Shown here: in pieces, positions 39,991 to 49,095 of the stretch
Numbering within the stretch: position 1 is the first letter of the stretch
Layout: each line of letters opens with the position of its first letter
Assembly (NCBI GenBank): GCA_016790075.1
Contig: JAEUPP010000035.1
Coordinates: 24,092-88,091 of the forward strand
DNA from: Rhodanobacteraceae bacterium
GTDB lineage: Bacteria > Pseudomonadota > Gammaproteobacteria > Xanthomonadales > Rhodanobacteraceae
Reading direction: 5' to 3'
Length of the DNA: 64,000 nt
Notes under the pieces: model-generated
Databases searched by the model: none
What the model saw: the letters and a program-made list of their open reading frames with translations, nothing else
Told to the model about the DNA's origin: nothing
Translations under genes and position numbers: made by a program

Positions 39991-41496
39991 TCAACGCCTG
40001 CCGACTATTGGCAAGTACACACTGATGCGCAGGCCGCCCAGCGGCGATGGCGAGGCGGAAATATCTCCGCAATGCGCCACGACTATACCTTTGCAAATGG
40101 CAAGACCCAGGCCGGCGCCGCCACAATCACGATTGCGCGAACCTTCACTGCGAAACAGACGCTCGAACAAGCGCGGCAGATCGGCCGCCGGCACCCCTGG
40201 CGGCGTATCGTCGACGTGCAGCAGCCAGCCTTGACCCGAGCGCTGCGCCTGTATGCGCACGCGCCCGCCCGTGTCGGTATAACGCGCCGCATTGGTCAGC
40301 AAGTTATCCAGCAGCTGTGCCAGGCGCTGGGCATCGCCGTCCAGATGCATCGGTTCGTCCGGCACCTGCAGTTCCAGAGCCAACCCACGCGAACGCAGCG
40401 CCTCCGCATGGCTTTCCACCGAATCGCGCAGCAGCACGCCCAGATCAAGCAGTGCAAAGTGATAGGACAAGGCACCGACATCGGCGAGCGCAAGCTGGTA
40501 CAGGTCATCGATCAGCGCCGCAAGACGATCAGCTTCCACGCGCAGTGAGGCCAATGCCGCCGGAGAGTACGAACGCACACCATCCTCCAGGGCGTGGATC
40601 TCGCCGCGCAAGATCGCCAGCGGCGTGCGCAATTCGTGGGAAATATCTGCCACCCATTGCCGGCGCGCCTGACTTGCCTGTTCCAGGGCCATGGCCAGGC
40701 GATTGAAGTCGTGGCCAAGCACGCCGATCTCGCCCTGGCCGACGTCCACGCGCGCGGCATAGTCGCCGGCCGCGAGCCGACGCGCCCCCTCAGTCACGCG
40801 CCGCAGCGGCGCGAGCAGGCGCGCACCGAACGCGACCGAGGCAAGCAATGCCAGCACGAGGGCGACGCCACCTGCGCCGAACGCCGTCATCGCTTGCGCG
40901 CGTACGAACTCCAGGTCGTCACCACCTCGCAGACGCGGCAGCGATACCAGTTTCAGTTGACCGATAACATGGCCATCGAGGCTGACGGGAACCGCGTAGT
41001 CGGCCTGCTCCGGAATGGCGAACCCCGCTACATGCTGGCCTTGTGTATCCAGCAGCACCAGGCGCGCCGGCAGTTCCGTGCCACCGGGCCGAGGCCGTTG
41101 TCCCAGACCCGGTGGTCCCGGGGCCAGCGGTCGCTGTTCAGGTCGCAGACGCGGCGGCGCACCTTCGCCGGGCCAGCCGCGTGGTCCCGGGGCACGTGGA
41201 TCCGGCCCGGCCATTCGCGCCGGATCATCCGCTGGCGGCGCACCTCCCAGTTCGGCCCCTACCAGCATCAACCAGACCCGCGGCCGATACCTCAGCTGGT
41301 CCCAGCCGCCGGTATCCCGGTAATGCGCCGCGACAGCTGCAGCGATGGCAGCGGTGCGCTGCTGGTCCAGATGATTGAGATAGTCCAGCAACCCCCGGCG
41401 AAAGGCTTGCTGCTGCACCCAGAGCACGCCGGCAAGCGCTGCGATCACAAGAGCAGCGTTGAGCAGAAATAGCTGGTGCCAGAGGCGCAGGCGCAC
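39991..41496 (-). CDS. BaeS-like sensor histidine kinase
   Basis: Inner-membrane sensor. GTG start, 501 residues: TM1 (about 8-28), a periplasmic loop with a Pro/Arg/Gly-rich stretch (about 85-140), TM2 (about 190-212), HAMP (to about 265), HisKA with His287 (DISHELRTPLAIL), and a HATPase domain with N box LLDNLLTNAARY, DDTPPG and GAGLGLAICKGIV. The Pro/Gly-rich insertion is not typical of BaeS and may bear on signal sensing. Upstream gene of the kinase-regulator pair. Confidence 0.9.
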   Translation of the reverse strand: MRLRLWHQLFLLNAALVIAALAGVLWVQQQAFRRGLLDYLNHLDQQRTAAIAAAVAAHYRDTGGWDQLRYRPRVWLMLVGAELGGAPPADDPARMAGPDPRAPGPRGWPGEGAPPRLRPEQRPLAPGPPGLGQRPRPGGTELPARLVLLDTQGQHVAGFAIPEQADYAVPVSLDGHVIGQLKLVSLPRLRGGDDLEFVRAQAMTAFGAGGVALVLALLASVAFGARLLAPLRRVTEGARRLAAGDYAARVDVGQGEIGVLGHDFNRLAMALEQASQARRQWVADISHELRTPLAILRGEIHALEDGVRSYSPAALASLRVEADRLAALIDDLYQLALADVGALSYHFALLDLGVLLRDSVESHAEALRSRGLALELQVPDEPMHLDGDAQRLAQLLDNLLTNAARYTDTGGRVRIQAQRSGQGWLLHVDDTPPGVPAADLPRLFERLFRSEGSRNRDCGGAGLGLAICKGIVVAHCGDISASPSPLGGLRISVYLPIVGRR

Positions 41497-41770
41497 GCCG
41501 CTACACTAGCCGCTGCCCCGTCGGCACGAAATGGGTTGAACGCAAGTTTCGCGATTTCTCCATGATCAGCGGCGGCGGAGAACTTTCACTCGTATCGGGC
41601 GCGGAATTTGGCTCCGGAACGGTGGAGACCAGCCGCAGAACTGCAGCATCTGGCCGCGAACGCCTGCACCCAGATCACACCCGGCTCTACGTCAATCTCC
41701 ATATTCCCTGCGCATTAGTTCCCAAATCGCATCGCAAGCTCAGTCCTGGGACAGCACGCGGGAGCGGACG

Positions 41771-44470
41771 ATGAAAGCGAAATGGTGGTTGGGACTGGTT
41801 GCCTTGACGGCGATGGCAGCGCAGGCGCAGAACCGGATGGTCCATTGGGAGAGCGGGCAATCCCATCCGCTGGAACTGACGCCCGACGGCACACGCCTGC
41901 TCGCGGTGAATACGGCAGATCAGCGTCTGGAGGTGTTCGCGGTAGCGGCCGACGGCAGTCTGAGCCGTGCCGGCTCGGTACCGGTCGGGCTGGAGCCTGT
42001 CAGCGTACGAGCACGCGGCAATGGCGAGGCCTGGGTGGTCAATGCGCTGTCGGACAACGTCAGCATTGTCGATCTCGCCACGCTGCGCATCGTACGCACG
42101 CTGGACGTGGGCGACGAGCCCGGCGACGTAGTATTTGCCGGCACGCCGCAGCAGGCCTATGTCAGTGTCTCCGGCGCGAATCAGGTCAAGCGTTATGACC
42201 CGGCCAACCTGGCCGCCGCACCAACCACGATAGCGCTGTTGGGGCAGCGCCCGCGCAGCCTGGCCGCCGCCATCGACGGCAGCCGCGTCTATGTCGCCTT
42301 CTTCGATTCGGGCAATGCCTCAAGCATTGTCGATATTCCGGCGGTGTCGAGTGCCGCAGGCCCCTACGCTGGGCAGAATCCCCCACCCAACAATGGCAAC
42401 GCGTTTGATCCGCCACAACTCGCCGCCAACGGCGTGGCGCCACGCGTCGCCCAGATTGTGCGCAAGAGCGGCAACCAGTGGCTGGACGGCAACGGCCGCA
42501 ACTGGACCAACCTGGTGACCTGGAACGTGCTGGATCATGACGTCGGCATCATCGATACAGCCAGCTTGCAGGTCAGCTACGCCGACAGCCTGATGACGAC
42601 GGTGATGGCTCTGGGCGTAAAACCGGACGGCCGCGTCGCCGCCGTCGGCACCGAAGCCACGAACGAGATGCGCTTTGAACCCAAGGTACAAAGCATCTTT
42701 ATCCGCGTACGCATAGGCTCGTTCGATCCAGCCACACCAGCCACCACCCAGATCGCCGATCTCAACCCACATCTGGACTACAGCCAGCGCCGCATTGCGC
42801 CCAACCTGCGCCGCGAGTCACTCGGCGATCCGCGCGGCATCATCTGGCATCCCAGCAATGGCACGGCTTTCGTCGCCGGCATGGGCTCGAACAACGTCAT
42901 CGTCACGGATGCCAGCGGCGCACGCACGGCGCGCATCGAAGTGGGCCAGGGCCCGACGGGGCTAGCGCTGAACGCCGCCGGCACCCGCCTTTACGTGCTC
43001 AACCGCTTCGACGGCACGATCTCGCGCATCGACACAACCACACGCAGCGAACTCGGGCGCAGTGCGTTTTTCGATCCGACGCCGGCAACGGTCAAAGCCG
43101 GCCGACCGCTGCTGTACAACACCCATGCCAACAGCGGGCTGGGCCAGGCCGCTTGCGCCAGCTGCCATGTCGATGGCAAGTCCGACCTGCTGGCCTGGGA
43201 TCTGGGCGACCCACAAGGCAGCCTGCAAGCGGTCACCCTGCCCTGCCTGCCCAACCAGACCTGCGGCGTCTGGCATCCGATGAAGGGCCCCATGGTGACG
43301 CAGAGCCTGCAAGGCATAGTGCCCGCCGGTGCCATGCACTGGCGTGGCGACCGGGAAAACCTCGCGGCCTTTTCGGGCGCCTACGTCAGCCTGCAGGGCC
43401 GCGACACCGCGCCGACGGCGGCAGAGATGCAGCAATTGCAGAACTTCATCACCCAGGTCGCCTATCCACCGAATCCGAACCACAATCCGGACGGCAGCGC
43501 CCCCGCCAGCATTGCGGTAACGGGTGGCAACGGTAACCCCGCCAGCGGGCGGAACATCTTCCAGAACCAGCCCACGCTAGGCGGCGGTCCCTGCACCGTC
43601 TGTCATGCTCTGCCGCTGGGCACCAGCAACCTGATCGACAATCCGCAGTTGCCACGAGCACCGCAGCCCATGAAGGGCGTGCAGCTACGCGGCCTCTGGG
43701 CCAAGCTGGGCTGGTCCAAGACCAGCCAGACCAATCTGCGCGGCTTTGGCTTCAACAGCGATTCGGAACACGACAGCCTGAGCGCACTGCTGCAGGCCGG
43801 CTTCAATTTCGGCCCGCCGCAGACCGCCGCCCAGGCACGCCGCGACGTCGAAGCGTTCATGCTCACCTTCGATACCGAAACCGTCGCGACTGTAGGCCGG
43901 CAGATTGCCTACAACGGCAGCAACAACGCCGATGCCACGCTGCTGGCACGCCTGAATGCCTGGGTCGCACAGGCTGACGCGGGTGCCGTAGGCCTGGTCG
44001 TCCACAGTGCCGGACGCGGCTACGTCTACGCGACACAGGGCGTGTTGCTGTCCGACCGCGAAAACTCACCGACCACGCTTACCGCGCTGCGCACCACGGC
44101 CAGCGCCACAGCCCCGGTAGCCATCACCGTAGTGCCGGCGGGCACGCAATACCGCATGGGTGTGGACCGCGACAGCGACAGCGTCTTTGACCAGGACGAA
44201 CGCGACCAGGGCACATTGGCCGACGACGCCAACTCAGTGCGCTATGACTTCTGCCGTGCCGACTTCAACGCTGACCACGTGCTGGACGCCTCCGACCTCA
44301 GCGCGTTCACCAGCGCCTACAACAGCGGCAACGTACGTGCCAACTATGACCACTCCCTGGGTAGCAACGGCCTGCCGACGATCACCGCCGCCGACCTCTC
44401 CGCCTACCAGACTGACTACAACGCAGGATGCCCGTATGTGGACCGGCTATTTGTCGGCCGGTTCGACTGA
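41771..44470 (+). CDS. Secreted beta-propeller/di-haem cytochrome fusion with dockerin-like tail
   Basis: The 899 residues comprise a signal peptide (about 1-20), a seven-bladed YVTN-type propeller (about 25-440; repeats like VSIVDLATLRIVRTLDVG), a cytochrome c/peroxidase-like part with two haem sites CASCH (Cys462) and CTVCH (Cys608), and a C-terminal pair of Ca-binding repeats (DFNADHVLDASDLSAF and LPTITAADLSAYQTDYN) like dockerin type I. It ends in VDRLFVGRFD. GGGAGCGG precedes ATG 41771. Probably periplasmic or extracellular; substrate unknown. Divergent from the two-component operon. Confidence 0.8.
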   Translation: MKAKWWLGLVALTAMAAQAQNRMVHWESGQSHPLELTPDGTRLLAVNTADQRLEVFAVAADGSLSRAGSVPVGLEPVSVRARGNGEAWVVNALSDNVSIVDLATLRIVRTLDVGDEPGDVVFAGTPQQAYVSVSGANQVKRYDPANLAAAPTTIALLGQRPRSLAAAIDGSRVYVAFFDSGNASSIVDIPAVSSAAGPYAGQNPPPNNGNAFDPPQLAANGVAPRVAQIVRKSGNQWLDGNGRNWTNLVTWNVLDHDVGIIDTASLQVSYADSLMTTVMALGVKPDGRVAAVGTEATNEMRFEPKVQSIFIRVRIGSFDPATPATTQIADLNPHLDYSQRRIAPNLRRESLGDPRGIIWHPSNGTAFVAGMGSNNVIVTDASGARTARIEVGQGPTGLALNAAGTRLYVLNRFDGTISRIDTTTRSELGRSAFFDPTPATVKAGRPLLYNTHANSGLGQAACASCHVDGKSDLLAWDLGDPQGSLQAVTLPCLPNQTCGVWHPMKGPMVTQSLQGIVPAGAMHWRGDRENLAAFSGAYVSLQGRDTAPTAAEMQQLQNFITQVAYPPNPNHNPDGSAPASIAVTGGNGNPASGRNIFQNQPTLGGGPCTVCHALPLGTSNLIDNPQLPRAPQPMKGVQLRGLWAKLGWSKTSQTNLRGFGFNSDSEHDSLSALLQAGFNFGPPQTAAQARRDVEAFMLTFDTETVATVGRQIAYNGSNNADATLLARLNAWVAQADAGAVGLVVHSAGRGYVYATQGVLLSDRENSPTTLTALRTTASATAPVAITVVPAGTQYRMGVDRDSDSVFDQDERDQGTLADDANSVRYDFCRADFNADHVLDASDLSAFTSAYNSGNVRANYDHSLGSNGLPTITAADLSAYQTDYNAGCPYVDRLFVGRFD

Positions 44471-44585
44471 CCCAGCCAGCCTGACCTCCTTGCCGGCAAC
44501 AGACTGACCCGTGCGGGTCCGGCCCCGGACATTGGATCACGGCGCAAACCGTCATCGCCGGCAATCGTTGAAACCTACACACAAC

Positions 44586-44618
44586 AAACCCGCCGCCCTC
44601 GTCAGGTCGGCGGGTTTT
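44586..44618 (+). terminator. Intrinsic terminator after the cytochrome fusion gene
   Basis: AACCCGCCG and CGGCGGGTT form a 9-bp stem followed by TTTTT, flanked by ACACACA/TGTGTGT that extends the palindrome. The rest of the 44471-44962 gap shows no gene I can support. Confidence 0.85.
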
Positions 44619-44962
44619 TTGTGTGTTTGGGGTATTTCACAGAGCACGGCGCAACATTGCCGCGTGCTGCACCAGACACCACATGACCAAACCAGGCGGC
44701 GCCGAGGTGCACGTCCACAGGCGTAGCGACTGTCACGCCCTGCGGGCCACACCCACTACGCCTGTATTCGTATTGCAGGAGGTCCAGACCAGTACCCAAC
44801 ATCCCGGAGCACTCTGAATCGCATTCCAACAAAGGCTCTACCGTGAGGCCACGGCCTGCGATGCCGTCGTGCGTCACTAGGTCTGTGATTTGGTCAGCAC
44901 AGCACCACGCCCGTTCACCGAGCAGCGCTACTTCCGCACTATCCGCCGGGAATCTTGACGTC

Positions 44963-47900
44963 ATGAATCGTATACGACTTGCTGCAGCGATTTCGCTTGC
45001 AGTCACTTCGCACATCACTTCCGCCGCCGCCTTGCAGTCGCTACGCCCGCAGGTCGCAACACCCGAATTGCTGACCGATGTCACGGTGACCAACAGCAAT
45101 CTGCTGCTGCTGCGTTCGGGTCTGATCGACCCCACCCAGCAACGCATCGACTACAGCGATACCGGCGCTGCCGCCGACGTGGCCAGCAGCCGCTACGCGC
45201 TGATCCAGTTCAGCAAGGACGACCACACCGCGCACGAGCGGCTGGAAAAACTGGGTTATGTGATTGTCGCCTACGCGCCCAACTACGCCTATGTCGTTGA
45301 TCTCAAAGATGCGCGCGACCTCATGCAGCTGCGCAGCCGCACCAACGGGCGTTGGGCCGGCTACTACCAGCCCGGCATGAAGCTGGACCCCAAGCTCTAC
45401 GACAACAACCGCAGCGCCGTGCCACCAGCACCGCAGGGGGGGGTCGAGATTGAAGTGTTCGGCTTCGCGGGCCAGTCGGCGCAGCAGATCGCGAGCGCAC
45501 TGACCAAGTTCGCCGGCGTGAGTGTTGTCGCCATCAGCGAACATGCCAGCCTGCCCAACGTGCGCGTCAACGTGACGCTGGACAAACTGGCGCGGCTGGT
45601 CGAAGCCGCAACTGCACTCGACGGCGTGTCCTACGTAGGCCACTACGCCCAGCCACATCTGACCAACTCGGCCTCGATAGGCGCGATCCAGGGCAACAAC
45701 ACCAGCACTACCGGTGCCGGCAGCGGCGCACCGACAACACCGACACCGATGTTCGATCACAACATCTACGGCTCGGGCCAGATCGTTGCGATCTCGGACT
45801 CCGGCACGGACGCGAACGAAGCCTGGTTCACCACCCTCGACAAGGGCAGTGGTCCGGTGACCGCCATCGCAACCGCCGAATCCCCGGTACCACCGGCGGT
45901 GACCACACCCAATCCGACCCAAAAGATCATCAATTACTACGTGCAGCCAGGCGCCACGTTCGGCGACAACAATGTGGCCTGCCCCGGCGGAACCCCCACG
46001 GGCTTTCACGGGACACACACCTCGGGCACGGTCGCGGGTGATGCAGCCGGTACCTTTGGCGCGTCAACCTACCTGGCCTCGACACCGACCGCGCTCAATC
46101 ACGAGCTTGCCGACGGTATGGCGCCCAATGCACAGCTGCTGGTGCAGGACATAGGCAATGACACCACGGGTTGCCTGACCGGTGGACCGATCAACGACAT
46201 GTTCACGCAATCGGCCCGCAGCAATGCCTTTATCCATAGCGCGAGCTGGGGCGCTCCGACAGGCGGCGCCTACTCCGGCAACGACGTGCTCGCCGACCGC
46301 GGTCTGCGCGACAACGAAGGCCTGCTGTTTGTAGTCGCAGCCGGCAATGACAGTTCGGCCAATACAATCGGCACGCCGGGCAATGCCAAGAACGCGCTGA
46401 CCGTCGGCGCCCTGGGACATGCGGGATCGACCACGGTCGCAGGCTTTAGCAGCCGCGGCCCCACCGACGACAATCGCGTCAAGCCCGACATCATGGCGCC
46501 GGGCAGCAGTGTGATCTCGGCCTCGGGTGACTCGAGCTCGGGCGGCGCGGCCGAAGCACCGCTGACCAAGTCCCTGTCGGGCACCTCCATGGCGACACCG
46601 ACAATTTCCGGTGGCGCAGCGCTGATGCGCCAGTTCTTCGCTGACGGCTGGTATCCGCGCGGCACCAGGACTGCCGCCGACGTCTACAACCCCACCGGCG
46701 CCGTGATGAAGGCCGCGCTGCTCAACGGCACCAATTCGCTCGCGACAAATTTCGGCGGCAACAACTACGGCTGGGGCCGCATGTGGCTGGACAGTAATCT
46801 GTACTTTGCTACGACGCTGAGCGGCGGCGACGACAGTCGCCGTCTGCGCCTTTTCGAACGCACCCAGCTATCCGGACTCAAGACCGGGCAGACGCATACC
46901 TACACGATCAACAACGTAGCAGCCGGCCAGCCGCTGCGCGCGACCCTGACCTGGTTCGACGTACCTGGCGCACCGGGTGCCGCCATCGCCTTGGTCAACA
47001 ACCTCGATCTCGAAGTCGTAGCGCCCGGCGGCACCTTTCTCGGCAACGTGTTTACCAGCGGCGCCTCGACCACCGGCGGCACCGCCGACGCCCGCAACAG
47101 CGTGGAGCAGGTACTGCTGACCGCACCCGTCGCAGGTACGTATACGATCCGCGTCAAGGGCACCAATGTACCGGGTGATGGCAGCGCGAACAGCACGCTG
47201 CAGGGCTATGGCCTCGCCGTCAGCGGCAACTTCGGCCTGCCCAGCGGTGCCGCACACCCGGCGCCTGCGGCAACCGGTGCGGCCACAGTGGGCAATACCG
47301 GCGAGGTCGCCTTTACCGGCGCCAGCGGCGCGCAAAGCTATCAGCTCTATCGCGCCACCGGCACCTGCGCCAGCGCCGCGGCCGGCGATTTCCATCTGGT
47401 CGCTACGGGCACTGCAAGCCCGCTGGTCGACAGCACGACGCAGGGCGGCTACCAGTACGCCTACAAGATCCGCGGCGTCGCAGGTGATGTCGAAGGCGAC
47501 GTATCCAACTGTGTCGACATGACTTCCACCGCAGCCTGCAGCTTGCAGCCGGCCTTTAACGCGCAGAGCGTGCGCCCAACGACAACGGAAGGCAGCAACT
47601 GCCATGTCGCCATGAGCTGGAATGCTGGCGCCAGCAACTGCCCGGCGGCAGCGTTGGGCTACAAGGTCGAACGCGACACCAGCCTCGCGTTCACTGCACC
47701 GACCGTACTGGCTGCAGCACATCCCGGCACCACCTACGACGACACCACACCCGATCCGAGCAAGCCCTACTTCTATCGCATCGAGGCACTCGATGCCGCC
47801 GGCAACAGCGGTGGCAAGAGCACCATCTTCGGCACGACGGCAGTTGGCGCCGGCGGCATAGGCAGCCAGTACTACGCGGACAACGCCGATACGCTGCTCT

Positions 47901-48481
47901 ATATGCTGTATGCCACGCCCTGGCATCTGAGCTCACTGACGACCTCGCCGGGCGGTGGCCGCAACTATTTCATGGGATCGGAAACCGGCACGTATTCGAC
48001 TGACTTGTGCACAGCGATCACCACCGCGCCAATTGCGGTCCAGGCCGGTGCCAGCACGCTGAGCTTCAACGCACGCTACGACATCGAACACCGCTGGGAC
48101 GGCGTCGTGATGCAGATCTCGACCAACAACGGCACGACCTGGTCTGATTTGCCACCCGACGGCGGCTATCCGAGCTCGTTTGCCGACACCGTTGGCAATG
48201 GCTGCGGCTTCCCGGCCTCACAAGGTGCCTTCAATGGCGTTACAACCGCAACCAGCAATGCAGATCCGGGCAATGGCACGGCGACCGCGGTGTACAAGCC
48301 GTTCACGCGCAACCTCTCGACCTTTGTTGGCCAGAACGTCAAGATCCGCTGGATCTTCTCGTCCGACTCCGGCGCCGAATTCCAGGGTTTTTTCCTGGAC
48401 GACATCTCACTGGGCGGCAAGGCGGCTGACACCCTGTTCAAAGACAACTTCGAAACCATGACACCGGCAAACTGCGACTGA
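44963..48481 (+). CDS. Large secreted S8 serine protease with C-terminal beta domains
   Basis: From ATG 44963 (MNRIRLAAAISLAVTSHITS signal peptide) it has 1172 residues; the frame is open upstream to 44843 but that part is not signal-like. A propeptide-like region (to about 240) precedes the S8 domain with Asp near 278 (ISDSGTD), His349 (HGTHTSGTVAG) and Ser542 (GTSMATPTISGG). A jelly-roll segment (LVNNLDLEVVAPGG), fibronectin-like domains and a C-terminal lectin/MAM-like domain follow. It ends ADTLFKDNFETMTPANCD, resembling the tail of other secreted proteins here. Confidence 0.9.
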   Translation: MNRIRLAAAISLAVTSHITSAAALQSLRPQVATPELLTDVTVTNSNLLLLRSGLIDPTQQRIDYSDTGAAADVASSRYALIQFSKDDHTAHERLEKLGYVIVAYAPNYAYVVDLKDARDLMQLRSRTNGRWAGYYQPGMKLDPKLYDNNRSAVPPAPQGGVEIEVFGFAGQSAQQIASALTKFAGVSVVAISEHASLPNVRVNVTLDKLARLVEAATALDGVSYVGHYAQPHLTNSASIGAIQGNNTSTTGAGSGAPTTPTPMFDHNIYGSGQIVAISDSGTDANEAWFTTLDKGSGPVTAIATAESPVPPAVTTPNPTQKIINYYVQPGATFGDNNVACPGGTPTGFHGTHTSGTVAGDAAGTFGASTYLASTPTALNHELADGMAPNAQLLVQDIGNDTTGCLTGGPINDMFTQSARSNAFIHSASWGAPTGGAYSGNDVLADRGLRDNEGLLFVVAAGNDSSANTIGTPGNAKNALTVGALGHAGSTTVAGFSSRGPTDDNRVKPDIMAPGSSVISASGDSSSGGAAEAPLTKSLSGTSMATPTISGGAALMRQFFADGWYPRGTRTAADVYNPTGAVMKAALLNGTNSLATNFGGNNYGWGRMWLDSNLYFATTLSGGDDSRRLRLFERTQLSGLKTGQTHTYTINNVAAGQPLRATLTWFDVPGAPGAAIALVNNLDLEVVAPGGTFLGNVFTSGASTTGGTADARNSVEQVLLTAPVAGTYTIRVKGTNVPGDGSANSTLQGYGLAVSGNFGLPSGAAHPAPAATGAATVGNTGEVAFTGASGAQSYQLYRATGTCASAAAGDFHLVATGTASPLVDSTTQGGYQYAYKIRGVAGDVEGDVSNCVDMTSTAACSLQPAFNAQSVRPTTTEGSNCHVAMSWNAGASNCPAAALGYKVERDTSLAFTAPTVLAAAHPGTTYDDTTPDPSKPYFYRIEALDAAGNSGGKSTIFGTTAVGAGGIGSQYYADNADTLLYMLYATPWHLSSLTTSPGGGRNYFMGSETGTYSTDLCTAITTAPIAVQAGASTLSFNARYDIEHRWDGVVMQISTNNGTTWSDLPPDGGYPSSFADTVGNGCGFPASQGAFNGVTTATSNADPGNGTATAVYKPFTRNLSTFVGQNVKIRWIFSSDSGAEFQGFFLDDISLGGKAADTLFKDNFETMTPANCD

Positions 48482-48509
48482 TGCAAGGCCACTCTGTTTG
48501 AATCGCTGG

Positions 48510-48541
48510 AAAAGCGCGGCCTGAAGGCCGCGCTTTTTTTT
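48510..48541 (+). terminator. Intrinsic terminator after the large S8 protease
   Basis: AAAAGCGCGGCC-TGAA-GGCCGCGCTTTT with a following T-run, 29 bases after the stop codon. Confidence 0.9.
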
Positions 48542-48690
48542 GTTGGGGGCACCCGGCACGACCCGCCACGCCGATGCTCACAAGCCGCAGCCAGCGCCGC
48601 GCGCTCACCGCGGAATCTTGTGGGCGATTCCGGCATCCAGTAGTTGCAGCCGCACGTACGATTCTGGATGGCCGCAATGAGCGGCGCGCG

Positions 48691-48798
48691 GCCTGACAGT
48701 TCACGCAGCCCCCCGCTTCGCGGGGCTCCCGCGCAGCGGGGTGGTTCAACAATTTGCTCGAGCTGAGGCCTACGGCACGGCTTGACTCAAGGCGTAAA
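48691..48798 (+). other. Degenerate attC-like site
   Basis: The left half GCCTGACAGTTCACGCAGCC and the right half CGGCTTGACTCAAGGCGTAAA resemble the two ends of integron attC sites (GCCTAACAATTCGTTCAAGC and GGCTTAACTCAAGCGTTA). Between them are GC-rich palindromes (CCCCGC...GCGGGG). The core GTTRRRY is imperfect (GTAAATC). The 108-base length equals that of the better site at 52742. The rest of the 48542-49095 gap has nothing else I can name. Confidence 0.35.
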
Positions 48799-49095
48799 TC
48801 TCAATGCATGCCGACCCAGCAACGGACAGGATTCGTAGCGCCGTGCACGCGCTGCGATGTCGAGGTCAGGACAGTTCAGCCGGGACAACGTCAACTTGAC
48901 AGCCCTGCAGACTTCGGGGAGATTCCCACGATTTGTGGAATTTCTTCAGCGGGGGCGACGATGGGCCGAATTCCGGACACACCCTCGGGAAACATGCGTG
49001 TGGTTCACACGAATATCGGGAATTTGCAACTCGGGGTACAGCAATCTGTTGGGGGAGATGGCCGCTCACAACACCATGTACAGGAGATGTCCTTC

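Noticed and set aside
44843-44962. Upstream extension of the large S8 protease
   Set aside because: The 40 extra residues are not signal-like, while a typical signal peptide begins at ATG 44963.
48754-49095. Upstream extension of the beta-helical protein
   Set aside because: No ribosome site or signal peptide; GGAG with a correct spacing precedes ATG 49096.
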